A DNA stretch of 64,000 bases from Streptomyces sp. B1I3 (GCF_030816615.1 NZ_JAUSYD010000001.1:6160501-6224500); one strand, 5' to 3'; positions 7,762 to 16,590 are shown, counted from the stretch's first letter. Program-made: numbers and translations. The notes: a model not told the origin generated them from the sequence alone.

Positions 7762-9105
7762 TCATCCGCCGCACCGCTCCACGAAACGCCGCGCCACCGC
7801 CGGCGAGGCCGCCCAGTGCGTATGCACATAACTCGCGTGCACACCCCCCTGCACGAAGCCCTCCACCCGCCGCTCCGGCTGGTGCAGACCCCAGGCGGGC
7901 GTGGCACCCGCCCCCGGCTCCAGCACCGTCCGGTGGAACTCGTGCCCCCGCAGCCTGGTCCCCGCCACCGCCAGCACGCTGTCGGACAGCGCCACCGCCT
8001 GCCGGTAGCCCAGAGTCAGCCGCTGCGACATCCGGGCCGAGGCGTCCAGCACCCCGCACATCGGGCGCCCGTCCAGCTCACGGGCCAGGTACAGCAACCC
8101 CGCACACTCCGCGGCCACCGGGGCGCCCGCCCGGGCCAGCGCGGTCACGGCCCCGCGCAGCGGCTCGTTCGCCGACAGCTCCGGGGCGTACACCTCGGGG
8201 AAGCCCCCGCCGATGACCAGCCCCGCCGTGCCCGCGGGCAGCTTCTCGTCGCGCAACGGATCGAAGACAGCCACCTCCGCACCGGCGGCCGCCAGCAGCT
8301 CGGCGTGCTCCGCGTACGCGAACGTGAACGCGGCCCCGCCGGCCACGGCCACCACCGGCCGGGGCCCCCCGACGGCCCGCCGCTCCGGTTCCCACACCTC
8401 GTCCGGCAGCCCGGGGGCCGATCTGGCCAGCGCCAGCAGGGCGTCCAGATCACAGCCCTCCCGCACGCGTTCACCCATGGCCCGTACGGCCTCGACGGCG
8501 TCCGCCTGCCGTTCGGCGACCGGCACCAGGCCCAGGTGACGCGAGGGAGTCGCCACCTGCGGGGCCCTGCGCAGCACCCCGAGGACCGGCAGCCCCGACT
8601 CGTCCAGCGCCTCCCGCAGCAGCGCCTCGTGGCGGTCGGATGCCACCTTGTTCAGGATCACCCCGCCGATCCGCACCTGCGGATCCCAGGAGGCGAAACC
8701 GTGCACGAGGGCGGCGACGGAGCGGGACTGGGACGAGGCGTCGACGACCAGGACGACCGGCGCCCGCAGCAGCTTCGACACCTGCGCCGTCGACGCCAGT
8801 TCACCCTGCCCCGAGGCGCCGTCGTACAGCCCCATCACGCCTTCGACGACCGCCAGGTCGCAGCCGGCCGAGCCGTGGGCGAACAGAGGGGCCATCAGCT
8901 CTGGCCCGCACATGTACGCGTCGAGATTGCGGCCCGGACGGCCGGTGGCCAGGGCGTGGTACCCGGGGTCGATGTAGTCGGGGCCCACCTTGTGCGGGGA
9001 CACGGCGAGGCCGCGCCCCGCGAACGCCGCCATCAGCCCGGTGGCGACCGTGGTCTTGCCGCTGCCCGACGCCGGCGCGGCTATGACCAGACGGGGGACA
9101 CTCAC
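7762..9105 (-). CDS. cobB: Cobyrinate a,c-diamide synthase
   Basis: ATP-dependent glutamine amidotransferase that amidates the a and c side chains of (hydrogeno)cobyrinic acid; 447 residues. The N-terminal dethiobiotin-synthetase-like domain begins VIAAPASGSGKTTVATGL (P-loop) and continues with KVGPDYIDPGYH and VVEGVMGLYDG. The C-terminal class I glutaminase domain has the nucleophile region PVAAECAGLLYLAREL and a late HTHW histidine. The GTG start overlaps the cobO stop as GTGA, implying translational coupling. It is the last gene of the cobD-cobQ-chelatase-cobO-cobB operon. Confidence 0.93.
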   Translation of the reverse strand: MSVPRLVIAAPASGSGKTTVATGLMAAFAGRGLAVSPHKVGPDYIDPGYHALATGRPGRNLDAYMCGPELMAPLFAHGSAGCDLAVVEGVMGLYDGASGQGELASTAQVSKLLRAPVVLVVDASSQSRSVAALVHGFASWDPQVRIGGVILNKVASDRHEALLREALDESGLPVLGVLRRAPQVATPSRHLGLVPVAERQADAVEAVRAMGERVREGCDLDALLALARSAPGLPDEVWEPERRAVGGPRPVVAVAGGAAFTFAYAEHAELLAAAGAEVAVFDPLRDEKLPAGTAGLVIGGGFPEVYAPELSANEPLRGAVTALARAGAPVAAECAGLLYLARELDGRPMCGVLDASARMSQRLTLGYRQAVALSDSVLAVAGTRLRGHEFHRTVLEPGAGATPAWGLHQPERRVEGFVQGGVHASYVHTHWAASPAVARRFVERCGG

Positions 9106-9710
9106 CACTCGATGCCCCTCTGACCCTTCTGGCCGGCGTCCATCGGGTGCTTGACCTTGGACATGTCGGTCACCAGATCCGCGGCCTCCACCAGCTTCGC
9201 GGGAGCGTTGCGCCCGGTGATCACCACGTGCTGCGTCCCCGGCCGGTTCCTCATCACCTCGACGACCTCGTCGGTGTCGATCCAGCCCCAGTGCATCGGA
9301 TACGCGAACTCGTCGAGCACGTACAGCTTGTACGTCTCGGCCGCGAGGTCCCGCTTGACCTGCTCCCAGCCCTCGCGGGCCTTCTCCTCGTTGTCGGAGT
9401 TGTCCCCGTGGATGCCGCGCTGCACCCACGACCAGCCCTCGCCCATCTTGTGCCAGGCGACGGTGCCGCCCTCGCCGCTCGCCCCGAGCACCTTCAGCGC
9501 GTTCTCCTCGCCGACCTTCCACTTCGCCGACTTCACGAACTGGAACACCCCGATCGGCCAGCCCTGGTTCCAGGCACGCAGCGCGAGACCGAAGGCCGCG
9601 GTCGACTTGCCCTTGCCGACCCCCGTGTGGACGAAGAGAAGCGGGCGGTTGCGCCGCTGACGGGTGGTGAGTCCGTCGTCCGGCACCGATACCGGCTGTC
9701 CCTGTGGCAT
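9102..9710 (-). CDS. cobO: Cob(I)yrinic acid a,c-diamide adenosyltransferase
   Basis: Transfers the adenosyl group of ATP to the cobalt of corrinoids (CobO/CobA/BtuR family), 202 residues. Diagnostic sequences are the P-loop VHTGVGKGKSTAAFGLALRA, the GVFQFVKSAKW strand, the EGWSWV/D corrinoid-side motif and the YVLDEFAYPMHWGW acidic segment. The C-terminus DAGQKGQRGIEW is typical of the family. The start ATG shares one base with the chelatase stop (TAATG), and its own stop overlaps cobB. Confidence 0.95.
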   Translation of the reverse strand: MPQGQPVSVPDDGLTTRQRRNRPLLFVHTGVGKGKSTAAFGLALRAWNQGWPIGVFQFVKSAKWKVGEENALKVLGASGEGGTVAWHKMGEGWSWVQRGIHGDNSDNEEKAREGWEQVKRDLAAETYKLYVLDEFAYPMHWGWIDTDEVVEVMRNRPGTQHVVITGRNAPAKLVEAADLVTDMSKVKHPMDAGQKGQRGIEW

Positions 9711-11737
9711 TACGCGGCCCTCCCGGCTGCTTGTACGTCCTTGACCAGCCCGGCGATCGAGTCGGCCCGCAGTTCGTCGAGCGTGACCGCGGTACCCCCC
9801 AGATCCCGGGCGAGCTGTGCGGCGAGACCGAGGCGCACGAGCCCCGACTCGCAGTCCACGACGACGGACGCCGTGCCCTGAGCGGCGTGCAGGCGCCCGG
9901 CCCGCCCGGCGAGCGCCACCGGGTCGACGCCCCCGGTCGCCCGCCCGTCCGTCACCACGACGAGCAGCGGCCGCCGCGAGGGGTCGCGCAGCCGCTCCAC
10001 CCGCAGCACGTCGTGCGCCCTCAGCAGGCCGGCGGCCAGCGGGGTGCGCCCTCCTGTCGGCAGCGACTCCAGGCGCGCCGCCGCGGCGTCCACCGACGAC
10101 GTGGGCGGCAGCACCACCTCGGCGTCCTTGCCCCGGAAGGTCACCAGGCCCACCTTGTCGCGCCGCTGGTAGGCGTCCAGGAGCAGCGACATCACCGCGC
10201 CCTTCACGGCGCTCATCCGCTGCCGGGCGGCCATCGACCCGGAGGCGTCCACGACGAACAGCACGAGATTGCCCTCGCGCCCCTCCCGTGTCGCCTGCCG
10301 CAGATCGTCCCGCCGCACGACGAGCCCCCGGCCGGACCGCCCGCGCGCCCGCTGATGCGGCGCCGCGGCCTGCACGGTCGCCGCGAGGTGCAGCTTCGTC
10401 AGCGCACCCTCGGGCCGTCGCGCCCCGGTGGTCCGCCCGTGTTCGGTCCGTGCCCGCGACCGCCGCCCGGCCGCACCCTCGCCCAGCCCGGGCACGCTCA
10501 GCATCTTCGTACGGAACGGCTCCGAGGCCGCTACGGGCCGCTGCTCCGCACCACCGGGCGCGGGCGAGGCCGCCCCGCCCTCCGCACCGCTGTCCGCACC
10601 GCTGTCGGCACCGCTGTCCGACCCGCGCCCGTCACCGGGACTGCCGTCGGGCTCGCCCCCCTGAGGGGGCACCCCTCCGCCACCCGGCCCATCGGGCTCC
10701 GGGTCGTCGTCGCCTCCGCCCCCGCCGGGGTCCGCGTCCCTGAGCGCCTCGTCCAGCTTCTCCTCGTCGAGACCCGGCGCGTCGAACGGATTGCGGCGGC
10801 GCCGGTGGGGGAGGGCCAGGAGTGCGGCCTGCCTCACGTCCTCCGCGGTGACCTCCGAGCGCCCCGCCCACGCGGCGAGCGCGGTCGCGGTACGGGCCAT
10901 GACGATGTCGGCCCGCATGCCGTCGACCTCGAACGCCGCGCACGTCGCCGCGATCTGACGCAGCACACCGTCCCCGAGTACCACCTGGGGCAACAGGGCG
11001 CGGGCGGCGGCGATCCGTTCGCGCAGCGCCCCCTCCTCGTCGGCCCACCGTGCGGCGAAGGCGGCCGGGTCGTCGTCGTACGCGAGCCGTCGCCGGACGA
11101 CCTCGACGCGCAGGTCGGTGTCACGGGAAGCGGCGACCTCGACGGTCAGCCCGAAGCGGTCGAGCAACTGCGGCCGGAGTTCGCCCTCTTCGGGGTTCAT
11201 CGTCCCGACCAGCAGGAAACGCGACGCATGGCGTACGGAGACGCCCTCACGCTCGACGTAGGAGGCACCCATGGCCGCGGCGTCGAGCAGGAGGTCCACC
11301 AGGTGGTCGTGGAGCAGATTGACCTCGTCCACGTACAGGATCCCCCGGTGCGCGTCCGCGAGGAGCCCCGGCTCGAAGGCCTTCACGCCCTCCGAGAGCG
11401 CCCGCTCGATGTCGAGCGCGCCCACGAGCCGGTCCTCCGACGCGCCGACCGGCAGCTCCACCGTCCGCGCCGGCCGCGCGACGCCGGTGTCGGCCTCGTG
11501 GGGCCCGTCCGGGCACGCCGGATCGGGCGCCCCCGGATCACAGGAGAAGCGGCACCCGGCCACCACCCGGACCTCGGGCATGAGCGCGGCCAGGGCCCGC
11601 ACGGCGGTGGACTTGGCCGTGCCCTTCTCCCCCCGCACGAGGACACCGCCGACGGCCGGACTGACGGCGTTGAGCAACAGCCCGAGCCGTAGATCGTCCT
11701 GCCCGACGATGGCGGTGAAGGGATACGGCGTACTCAC
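9710..11737 (-). CDS. Cobalt/magnesium chelatase D/I-type fusion subunit
   Basis: 675-residue AAA+ protein that combines a ChlI/BchI-like ATPase with a ChlD-like C-terminal half. Residues 1 to about 330: Walker A GEKGTAKST near residue 40, sensor/arginine-finger region GTMNPEEGELRPQLLDRFGL. Residues about 330-420 form an acidic, proline- and glycine-rich linker. Residues about 460-670 are a von Willebrand A domain with the MIDAS motif FVVDASGSMAARQR. Such proteins power metal insertion together with a large CobN subunit. No cobN gene is present in this window. Its ATG overlaps the cobQ stop (ATGA). Confidence 0.88.
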   Translation of the reverse strand: MSTPYPFTAIVGQDDLRLGLLLNAVSPAVGGVLVRGEKGTAKSTAVRALAALMPEVRVVAGCRFSCDPGAPDPACPDGPHEADTGVARPARTVELPVGASEDRLVGALDIERALSEGVKAFEPGLLADAHRGILYVDEVNLLHDHLVDLLLDAAAMGASYVEREGVSVRHASRFLLVGTMNPEEGELRPQLLDRFGLTVEVAASRDTDLRVEVVRRRLAYDDDPAAFAARWADEEGALRERIAAARALLPQVVLGDGVLRQIAATCAAFEVDGMRADIVMARTATALAAWAGRSEVTAEDVRQAALLALPHRRRRNPFDAPGLDEEKLDEALRDADPGGGGGDDDPEPDGPGGGGVPPQGGEPDGSPGDGRGSDSGADSGADSGAEGGAASPAPGGAEQRPVAASEPFRTKMLSVPGLGEGAAGRRSRARTEHGRTTGARRPEGALTKLHLAATVQAAAPHQRARGRSGRGLVVRRDDLRQATREGREGNLVLFVVDASGSMAARQRMSAVKGAVMSLLLDAYQRRDKVGLVTFRGKDAEVVLPPTSSVDAAAARLESLPTGGRTPLAAGLLRAHDVLRVERLRDPSRRPLLVVVTDGRATGGVDPVALAGRAGRLHAAQGTASVVVDCESGLVRLGLAAQLARDLGGTAVTLDELRADSIAGLVKDVQAAGRAA

Positions 11738-13431
11738 AGGGCCTCCTCGTGCACAGAAACATCGGTTCCGATCCCCGCGTCCCGGGACACCTCGCGGCCG
11801 TCCGGCGATCGAGGACCGGCCTTCGGGGCGGAGCCCCGGTCACGGGCAGGAGGGGGGCAGGGCGCAGGCCCCGCCGCGGGCGCCCCCGAAGCCGGACCGC
11901 CCGCCCCGACCGGCGCCCCCGGCGTACGGGGCGCCCCAGGCGCCAGGAAGGGCAGCCCCGCCGGCGCGCCCGTCTCGATCAGCCGCCACAGGGCGTCCGT
12001 ATCCGCGTGCTCCTCGATCAGATCCCCCAGCCGGTCCAGCTGTTCCTCACGCAGCGTGCCGAAACTCGTGTCCGGAGCCGCCACGAACCGCCGCCCCGAG
12101 AACCGCGCCACCTCCGCCAGGAACGCCCGCCGGAACGCGTCGCTCTCCAGTGATCCGTGCCAGTGCGTGCCCCACACCGCGCCCACCCGGCATCCGTCGA
12201 GGAACGGCTCACCGCCGCGCACGTCGGCGACCCCGTGATGGATCTCGTACCCCTCCACCGGCTCCCCGAGGGCCGAGCCGGCCGGCCGGGCCAGCACCTT
12301 CTCCCGGCCGAAGCGGACCCGCACCGGCAGCAGTCCGAGCCCTTCGACCAGCCCCGCCCGGGACTCCACGTCGTCCTCGATCGACTCACCCAGCACCTGG
12401 AACCCGCCGCAGATGCCCAGCACGGGACGCCCCTCGGCCGCCCGCCGCCGCAGCGCCTCGGCCAGCCCCCGCTCGCGCAGCCACGCCAGAGCCTTCACCG
12501 TGCCCCGGGTACCGGGCACGACCACCAGGTCCGCGTCCGTGAGCTCCTCCGCCCGGTCCACGAACCGCACCACCACACCCGGCTCCGCCGCCAGCGCGTC
12601 GACGTCCGTGAAGTTCGACATCAGCGGCACGGCACACACCGCGACCCGCAGCACGTCCTGACCGTGCGGCGGCGCGACGACCGACTCCCGCACGGCACCG
12701 CGCATCGACACGCGCAGCCCGTCCTCCTCGTCGATGCCCAGCCCGTGCGCGTACGGCAGCACCCCGTACGTACGGCGCCCCGTGAGCCCGTACAGCATGT
12801 CCAGACCCGGCTCCAGCAGCGAGACGTCGCCCCTGAACTTGTTCACCAGGTAGCCGGCGATCAGCGACTGGTCCTCGGCGCTCAGCAGAGCCGTCGTGCC
12901 GAAGAACGACGCGAAGACGCCTCCGCGGTCGATGTCCCCGACGACGAGAACGGGGAAGCGCGCCGCACGCGCGACGCCCATGTTCACGATGTCCGTGCGC
13001 CGCAGATTGATCTCCGCCGGGCTGCCCGCCCCCTCGCAGATCACGGCGTCGTACGCGCCGCGAAGCTGCTCCAGACAGTCCACGACCGTCCCGAACAGGG
13101 CCTCCTGGCGACCTCCGTGGTAACCGCGCGCACTCATCTCGCCGACCGGCTTCCCCATCAGGACGACCTGGCTCGACCGGTCGCCCCCCGGCTTGAGCAG
13201 CACGGGATTCATCAGCGCGGTCGGCTCCACGCGCGCGGCCTGCGCCTGCATGGCCTGCGCCCGCCCGATCTCCGCGCCCTCGCGGGTGACGAAGGAGTTC
13301 AGCGACATGTTCTGCGCCTTGAACGGCGCGACCTTTACCCCTCGGCGCGCCAGCCACCGGCAGATGCCGGCCGTGACGACGCTCTTGCCCGCGTCCGAGG
13401 TGGTTCCCGCGATCAGCAGCCCGCCGCTCAT
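11734..13431 (-). CDS. cobQ: Cobyric acid synthase
   Basis: Glutamine-dependent amidotransferase (CobQ/CbiP) that amidates the b, d, e and g side chains of adenosylcobyrinic a,c-diamide; 565 residues. The N-terminus GLLIAGTTSDAGKSVVTAG is the P-loop-like start, followed by KAQNMSLNSFVT and the DIDRGGVFAS motif. The glutaminase domain has LGICGGFQVLG with the nucleophile cysteine and a late THWHGSLE histidine. About 60 residues at the C-terminus are proline/alanine-rich and extend beyond the usual end near residue 500; they look dispensable. Start and stop overlap cobD and the chelatase gene respectively as ATGA. Confidence 0.94.
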   Translation of the reverse strand: MSGGLLIAGTTSDAGKSVVTAGICRWLARRGVKVAPFKAQNMSLNSFVTREGAEIGRAQAMQAQAARVEPTALMNPVLLKPGGDRSSQVVLMGKPVGEMSARGYHGGRQEALFGTVVDCLEQLRGAYDAVICEGAGSPAEINLRRTDIVNMGVARAARFPVLVVGDIDRGGVFASFFGTTALLSAEDQSLIAGYLVNKFRGDVSLLEPGLDMLYGLTGRRTYGVLPYAHGLGIDEEDGLRVSMRGAVRESVVAPPHGQDVLRVAVCAVPLMSNFTDVDALAAEPGVVVRFVDRAEELTDADLVVVPGTRGTVKALAWLRERGLAEALRRRAAEGRPVLGICGGFQVLGESIEDDVESRAGLVEGLGLLPVRVRFGREKVLARPAGSALGEPVEGYEIHHGVADVRGGEPFLDGCRVGAVWGTHWHGSLESDAFRRAFLAEVARFSGRRFVAAPDTSFGTLREEQLDRLGDLIEEHADTDALWRLIETGAPAGLPFLAPGAPRTPGAPVGAGGPASGAPAAGPAPCPPPARDRGSAPKAGPRSPDGREVSRDAGIGTDVSVHEEAL

Positions 13432-14375
13432 GCCCGACGCCTCCGTCCTCCGGCCAGCCGCACGGCGACGCACACGCCGAGGGCCAGCACACTCACCCGG
13501 CGCGACAGCCGCACCGCGCGTTCGATGTCCGCGGCCCGCACGTCCCGGCCGCTCTCCCCGTTGAGCACGGGCCGGTGCTCGACCCGGCCCCCGTAGGCGA
13601 GGGTCCCGCCGAGCCGTACGCCGAGCGCACCCGCGAACGCGGCCTCCACCGGGCCCGCGTTGGGGCTCGGGTGCCGGCCGGCGTCGGCCCGCCAGGCGTG
13701 TACGGCCTCGCGGGGCCGCCCTCCGGCCGCCACGGCGAGCGCGGCGGTGAGGCGGGCGCCCGGCCAGCCGGCCAGGTCGTCCAGCCGGGCCGAGGCCCAG
13801 CCGTAGCGCCGGTGACGCGGCGACCGGTGGCCGACCATGGCGTCCAGTGTGTTGACGGCCCGGAACCCGACCAGGCCGGGCACGCCACCCAGCGCGCCCC
13901 ACACCAGGGCGCCCACCACGGCGTCGGAGGTGTTCTCGGCGACGGACTCGACCACCGCGCGGGCGATCTGCTGCCCGTCGAGTGCCTGAGGGTCGCGGCC
14001 GCACAGGTGCGGCAGCCGCTCCCGGGCCACGTCGATGTCGCCGGCGGCGAGGGCGCCCCCGATGGCACGGGCCTCGCGGCCCAGCGAGGTGCCCCCGACG
14101 ACGGACCAGGTGGCGGCGGCGGTCAGTGCCACGGCGGCGGCCGGGCGGTCCCGTACGGCTCGCGCGGCCAGCGCCGCGGCACCCGCGGCGCCCCCGGCGC
14201 ACACGAGCGCGTGCAGGGCGCCCCAGCCGCGGTGATCGCGCCACAGCCGGCTCTCCACGCCCGCCGCGGCCCGTCCGAACGCGGCGACGGGATGACCCCG
14301 TCGGGGATCACCGAGGAGCAGGTCGCCGATCAGACCGGCGGTGGCGCCGTACGCGAATATGCGGTCGGCTCGCAC
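13428..14375 (-). CDS. cobD: Adenosylcobinamide-phosphate synthase, membrane protein
   Basis: CobD/CbiB membrane enzyme of 315 residues that joins aminopropanol (or its phosphate) to adenosylcobyric acid. Recognisable blocks are DLLLGDPRRGHPVAAFG near the N-terminus, ARAVVESVAENTSDAVVGALVWG, FRAVNTLDAMVGH and RHPSPNAGPVEAAFAGALGVRLGG. Several hydrophobic helices span the protein. The GTG start follows an in-frame TGA at one codon's distance, so no longer version is possible. It is the first full gene after the B12 riboswitch and has a weak ribosome-binding site, compatible with coupling to the short ORF directly upstream. Confidence 0.93.
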   Translation of the reverse strand: MRADRIFAYGATAGLIGDLLLGDPRRGHPVAAFGRAAAGVESRLWRDHRGWGALHALVCAGGAAGAAALAARAVRDRPAAAVALTAAATWSVVGGTSLGREARAIGGALAAGDIDVARERLPHLCGRDPQALDGQQIARAVVESVAENTSDAVVGALVWGALGGVPGLVGFRAVNTLDAMVGHRSPRHRRYGWASARLDDLAGWPGARLTAALAVAAGGRPREAVHAWRADAGRHPSPNAGPVEAAFAGALGVRLGGTLAYGGRVEHRPVLNGESGRDVRAADIERAVRLSRRVSVLALGVCVAVRLAGGRRRRA

Positions 14376-14378
14376 GGA

Positions 14379-14450
14379 TCAGCCGGCCGTCGCGCCTCGA
14401 AGGGTCCCGGTGGCGGGTGGAACAGCGACCGACGCACGGCAGCCAGGCAT
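14379..14450 (-). CDS. Putative 23-residue ORF between B12 riboswitch and cobD
   Basis: Reads MPGCRASVAVPPATGTLRGATAG and ends with TGA 3 nt before the cobD GTG, in the same frame. A purine-rich GTGAGGAC lies about 7 nt before its ATG, a better ribosome-binding site than the one at cobD. No homology is recognised. Its likely role, if real, is to carry ribosomes from the riboswitch-controlled site to cobD by translational coupling. It could also be chance. Confidence 0.35.
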   Translation of the reverse strand: MPGCRASVAVPPATGTLRGATAG

Positions 14451-14494
14451 GGCATATGTCCTCACTCAGGGTCCGCGCCCTGGTTCGACGTGAC

Positions 14495-14665
14495 GGGCGA
14501 CGAGAGTCTCCTGGCTTCCGGATCCACAGCTCCCCCGGCCTTCCGGTCCGCGGAGGCGGACCGTGACTTCCGTGTGGGGGACTGCTCCCCGGTGACAGTG
14601 GCGGGACCGCGCCGGATTCGCACCGGCTTCCTCTGCTGTCGCCGTACATGGCCACGGCAGTCCAC
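14495..14665 (-). ncRNA. Cobalamin riboswitch
   Basis: The minus strand carries the conserved core of the cobalamin aptamer: GGAAGCCGGTGCGAATCC within 14611-14632, followed directly by GCGCGGTCCCGCCACTG, and the B12 box GGAAGCCAGGAGAC at 14506-14519. The spacing of about 110 nt between core and B12 box is normal. A CCAGGG...CCCTG hairpin (about 14467-14482) follows and can act as expression platform close to the first ribosome-binding site. It leads the cobD-cobQ-chelatase-cobO-cobB operon, so coenzyme B12 should repress the operon. Outer boundaries are approximate. Confidence 0.93.
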
Positions 14666-14732
14666 CATGCCCCGCGAACGCCCGTCAACCTGCCGCTGAC
14701 CTGCGAGGCTGCGGAGTGTCCGGACGCACATC

Positions 14733-14763
14733 GGGCCGGACACACACGTGGTGTGTCCGGCCC
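14733..14763 (-). terminator. Terminator after the pit operon
   Basis: Perfect 13-bp stem (GGGCCGGACACAC and complement) with a 5-nt loop, 22 bp past the stop of the small membrane protein gene. It separates the phosphate transport operon from the riboswitch-led cobalamin operon. Confidence 0.8.
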
Positions 14764-14785
14764 AGGGCGATCGGGTGCGGAAAGG

Positions 14786-15007
14786 TCAGGCGACGATCAG
14801 GTAGATCCCGTACGCGACCGCCGCCGCGCACAGCGCGAAGCAGGCGTACGCGCCGACGCGCGCCGGTGCTCCGGAGCCGGCGCTCCGCGCCGTCGGCGCC
14901 TGCTTGGCGAGACCGACGATGCCGACGGTGAAGAGGCCGACCAGTGCGACGGTGATCAGGAGGCTGACGCCGAAAACGGTGCCGAGGGCTGCCCAGTCGA
15001 TGTTCAT
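14786..15007 (-). CDS. Small two-helix membrane protein linked to PitH
   Basis: 73-residue protein with two hydrophobic segments, about residues 6-34 (LGTVFGVSLLITVALVGLFTV) and 50-72 (GAYACFALCAAAVAYGIYLIV), joined by a short basic, alanine-rich loop. No domain is recognised. It starts 11 nt after the pitH stop on the same strand, so it is surely co-transcribed and may be an accessory subunit of the phosphate carrier; that role is inference. Confidence 0.75.
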   Translation of the reverse strand: MNIDWAALGTVFGVSLLITVALVGLFTVGIVGLAKQAPTARSAGSGAPARVGAYACFALCAAAVAYGIYLIVA

Positions 15008-15018
15008 GCGATTCGTCC

Positions 15019-16281
15019 TTACACCGTGGCCGGTCGGGCCGGGTCGGCCGTGGTCACGGCCGACGGGGCCGGGGCCGGGATGGTGGTCTTGAGGTCCGGG
15101 ACGGCCCCGCCGACGGGCGGCGGGCTGACGGCGGCGATGGCGGTGGTGACGACGCCCGCCGGTTCGGCGTCCGGCGCGTTGACGTTGGTGTGGTCGACCG
15201 GCTTGCGGCGGGACAGCCACCAGATGGCACCCGAGCCCGCGACGAGGAGCACCGCGACGACGCCCACGCCCCAGCCGCCCTGCTTGGTCAGGAACTCGGC
15301 GCCCGCGCCGACCAGGCCCGCGGCCGGCAGGGTCAGGCCCCAGGCGACGAACATCCGGGTGGCGGTGGACCAGCGGACCACGCCTCCCTTGCGTCCGAGG
15401 CCCGCGCCCATCACGGCGCCGGAGCAGGACTGGGTGGTGGAGAGGGAGAAGCCGAGGTGCGAGGAGGCCAGGATGACCGTGGCCGCGCTGGTCTGGGCGG
15501 CGAAGCCCTGCGGCGGCCTGAGCTCGGTGAGCCCGCTGCCCATGGTGCGGATGATGCGCCAGCCGCCGAGGTAGGTGCCGAGGGCGATGGCGACACCCGC
15601 GGCGCAGATGACCCAGACCGGCGGGTTGGAGCCGGGGGCGAGGACGCCGCCGGTGACCAGGGCCAGGGTGATGATGCCCATCGTCTTCTGCGCGTCGTTG
15701 GTGCCGTGGGCGAGGGAGACGAGACCGGCCGAGGCGATCTGCCCGGCCCGGTAGCCCTTGGCGGTCGACTTCAGCTGCGCCTCGTCGGTGATCTTCCGGT
15801 TGAGGCGGTACGTCAGCTTGGTGGCCAGCAGCGCGGCGAGACCGGCGACGAGGGGGGCGGCGATCGCGGGCAGCAGGACCTTGGTGACGACGGTGCCGCC
15901 GTCGATCGAGGACCAGCCGGCCGACATCACCGCGGCGCCGATCAGACCGCCGAAGAGTGCGTGGGAGGAACTGGACGGCAGGCCGACCAGCCAGGTCAGC
16001 AGGTTCCACAGGATGGCGCCGACGAGCGCCGCGAAGATGACCTCGGTTCTGAGGCCGTCCTCGTTGACGATCCCGCCCGAGATCGTCTTGGCGACCTCCA
16101 CCGACAGGAAAGCGCCGACCAGGTTGAGGACGGCGGACATGGCCACCGCAGTCTTGGGTTTGAGGGCGCCGGTCGAGATGGTGGTGGCCATCGCGTTGGC
16201 GGTGTCATGGAAACCGTTCGTGAAATCGAACACTAGAGCTGTCACGATCACGATCGCGAGCAGCAGCGTGATGTGTTCCAT
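15019..16281 (-). CDS. PiT-family inorganic phosphate transporter
   Basis: 420-residue membrane carrier of the PiT family (low-affinity, metal-phosphate or cation-coupled uptake). The two family signature repeats are present: DFTNGFHDTANAMATTISTGAL at the N-terminus and SAGLVSLAHGTNDAQKTMGIITLAL in the middle, with about ten transmembrane segments. The last 60 residues form a soluble proline/alanine/threonine-rich tail. It corresponds by context to pitH2 of S. coelicolor (recalled, not checked). A PHO box lies about 50 nt upstream of the ATG. Confidence 0.9.
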   Translation of the reverse strand: MEHITLLLAIVIVTALVFDFTNGFHDTANAMATTISTGALKPKTAVAMSAVLNLVGAFLSVEVAKTISGGIVNEDGLRTEVIFAALVGAILWNLLTWLVGLPSSSSHALFGGLIGAAVMSAGWSSIDGGTVVTKVLLPAIAAPLVAGLAALLATKLTYRLNRKITDEAQLKSTAKGYRAGQIASAGLVSLAHGTNDAQKTMGIITLALVTGGVLAPGSNPPVWVICAAGVAIALGTYLGGWRIIRTMGSGLTELRPPQGFAAQTSAATVILASSHLGFSLSTTQSCSGAVMGAGLGRKGGVVRWSTATRMFVAWGLTLPAAGLVGAGAEFLTKQGGWGVGVVAVLLVAGSGAIWWLSRRKPVDHTNVNAPDAEPAGVVTTAIAAVSPPPVGGAVPDLKTTIPAPAPSAVTTADPARPATV

Positions 16282-16328
16282 TTACCCAGGCAATCGCTCG
16301 ACGTCATTGGCACGTGGAACGTAAGCAA

Positions 16329-16350
16329 CCTGGGTGAACGGAAGATGAAC
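16329..16350 (-). promoter_or_regulatory. PHO box (PhoP direct repeats)
   Basis: On the minus strand two adjacent 11-nt units read GTTCATCTTCC and GTTCACCCAGG, the arrangement of Streptomyces PhoP direct repeats (G-T/G-TCA core). It sits about 50 nt before the pitH start codon, so phosphate-starvation control of the transporter through PhoR-PhoP is expected. Confidence 0.75.
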
Positions 16351-16577
16351 TGGGCAGGGCGGCGCGGTGACCCCATCCGTGCGGCGTCGTTCCGCTTGTG
16401 TGCGCACGAGGCGGCCGGGCCCTCCCGTGGCGGTGCGAGGACTGGTCTTTGCCGGGTGTTGGTGAACATATGGCGTGACCGATTCGCGGCGTTGAGGAGA
16501 CTTAGCTCACTTCGTCCCCTCGGGGTGCCCGTGCTCCCCGGGTGGTCCGTGCCCGCCCGGCGGATCCGGGCGCGACC

Positions 16578-16583
16578 TAGGAT
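16578..16583 (+). promoter_or_regulatory. -10 box of leaderless aldolase promoter
   Basis: TAGGAT followed by exactly 7 nt and the ATG at 16591. This spacing places the transcription start on the start codon itself, and no Shine-Dalgarno sequence is visible. Confidence 0.5.
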
Positions 16584-16590
16584 CACCCGC

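Larger units (their letters stand above)
16282..16590. other. Divergent control region, pitH / aldolase
   Basis: Gap of 309 bp between divergent genes. It contains the PHO box at 16329-16350 near pitH and a -10 element at 16578-16583 abutting the aldolase start. I see no further ORF. Confidence 0.6.
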
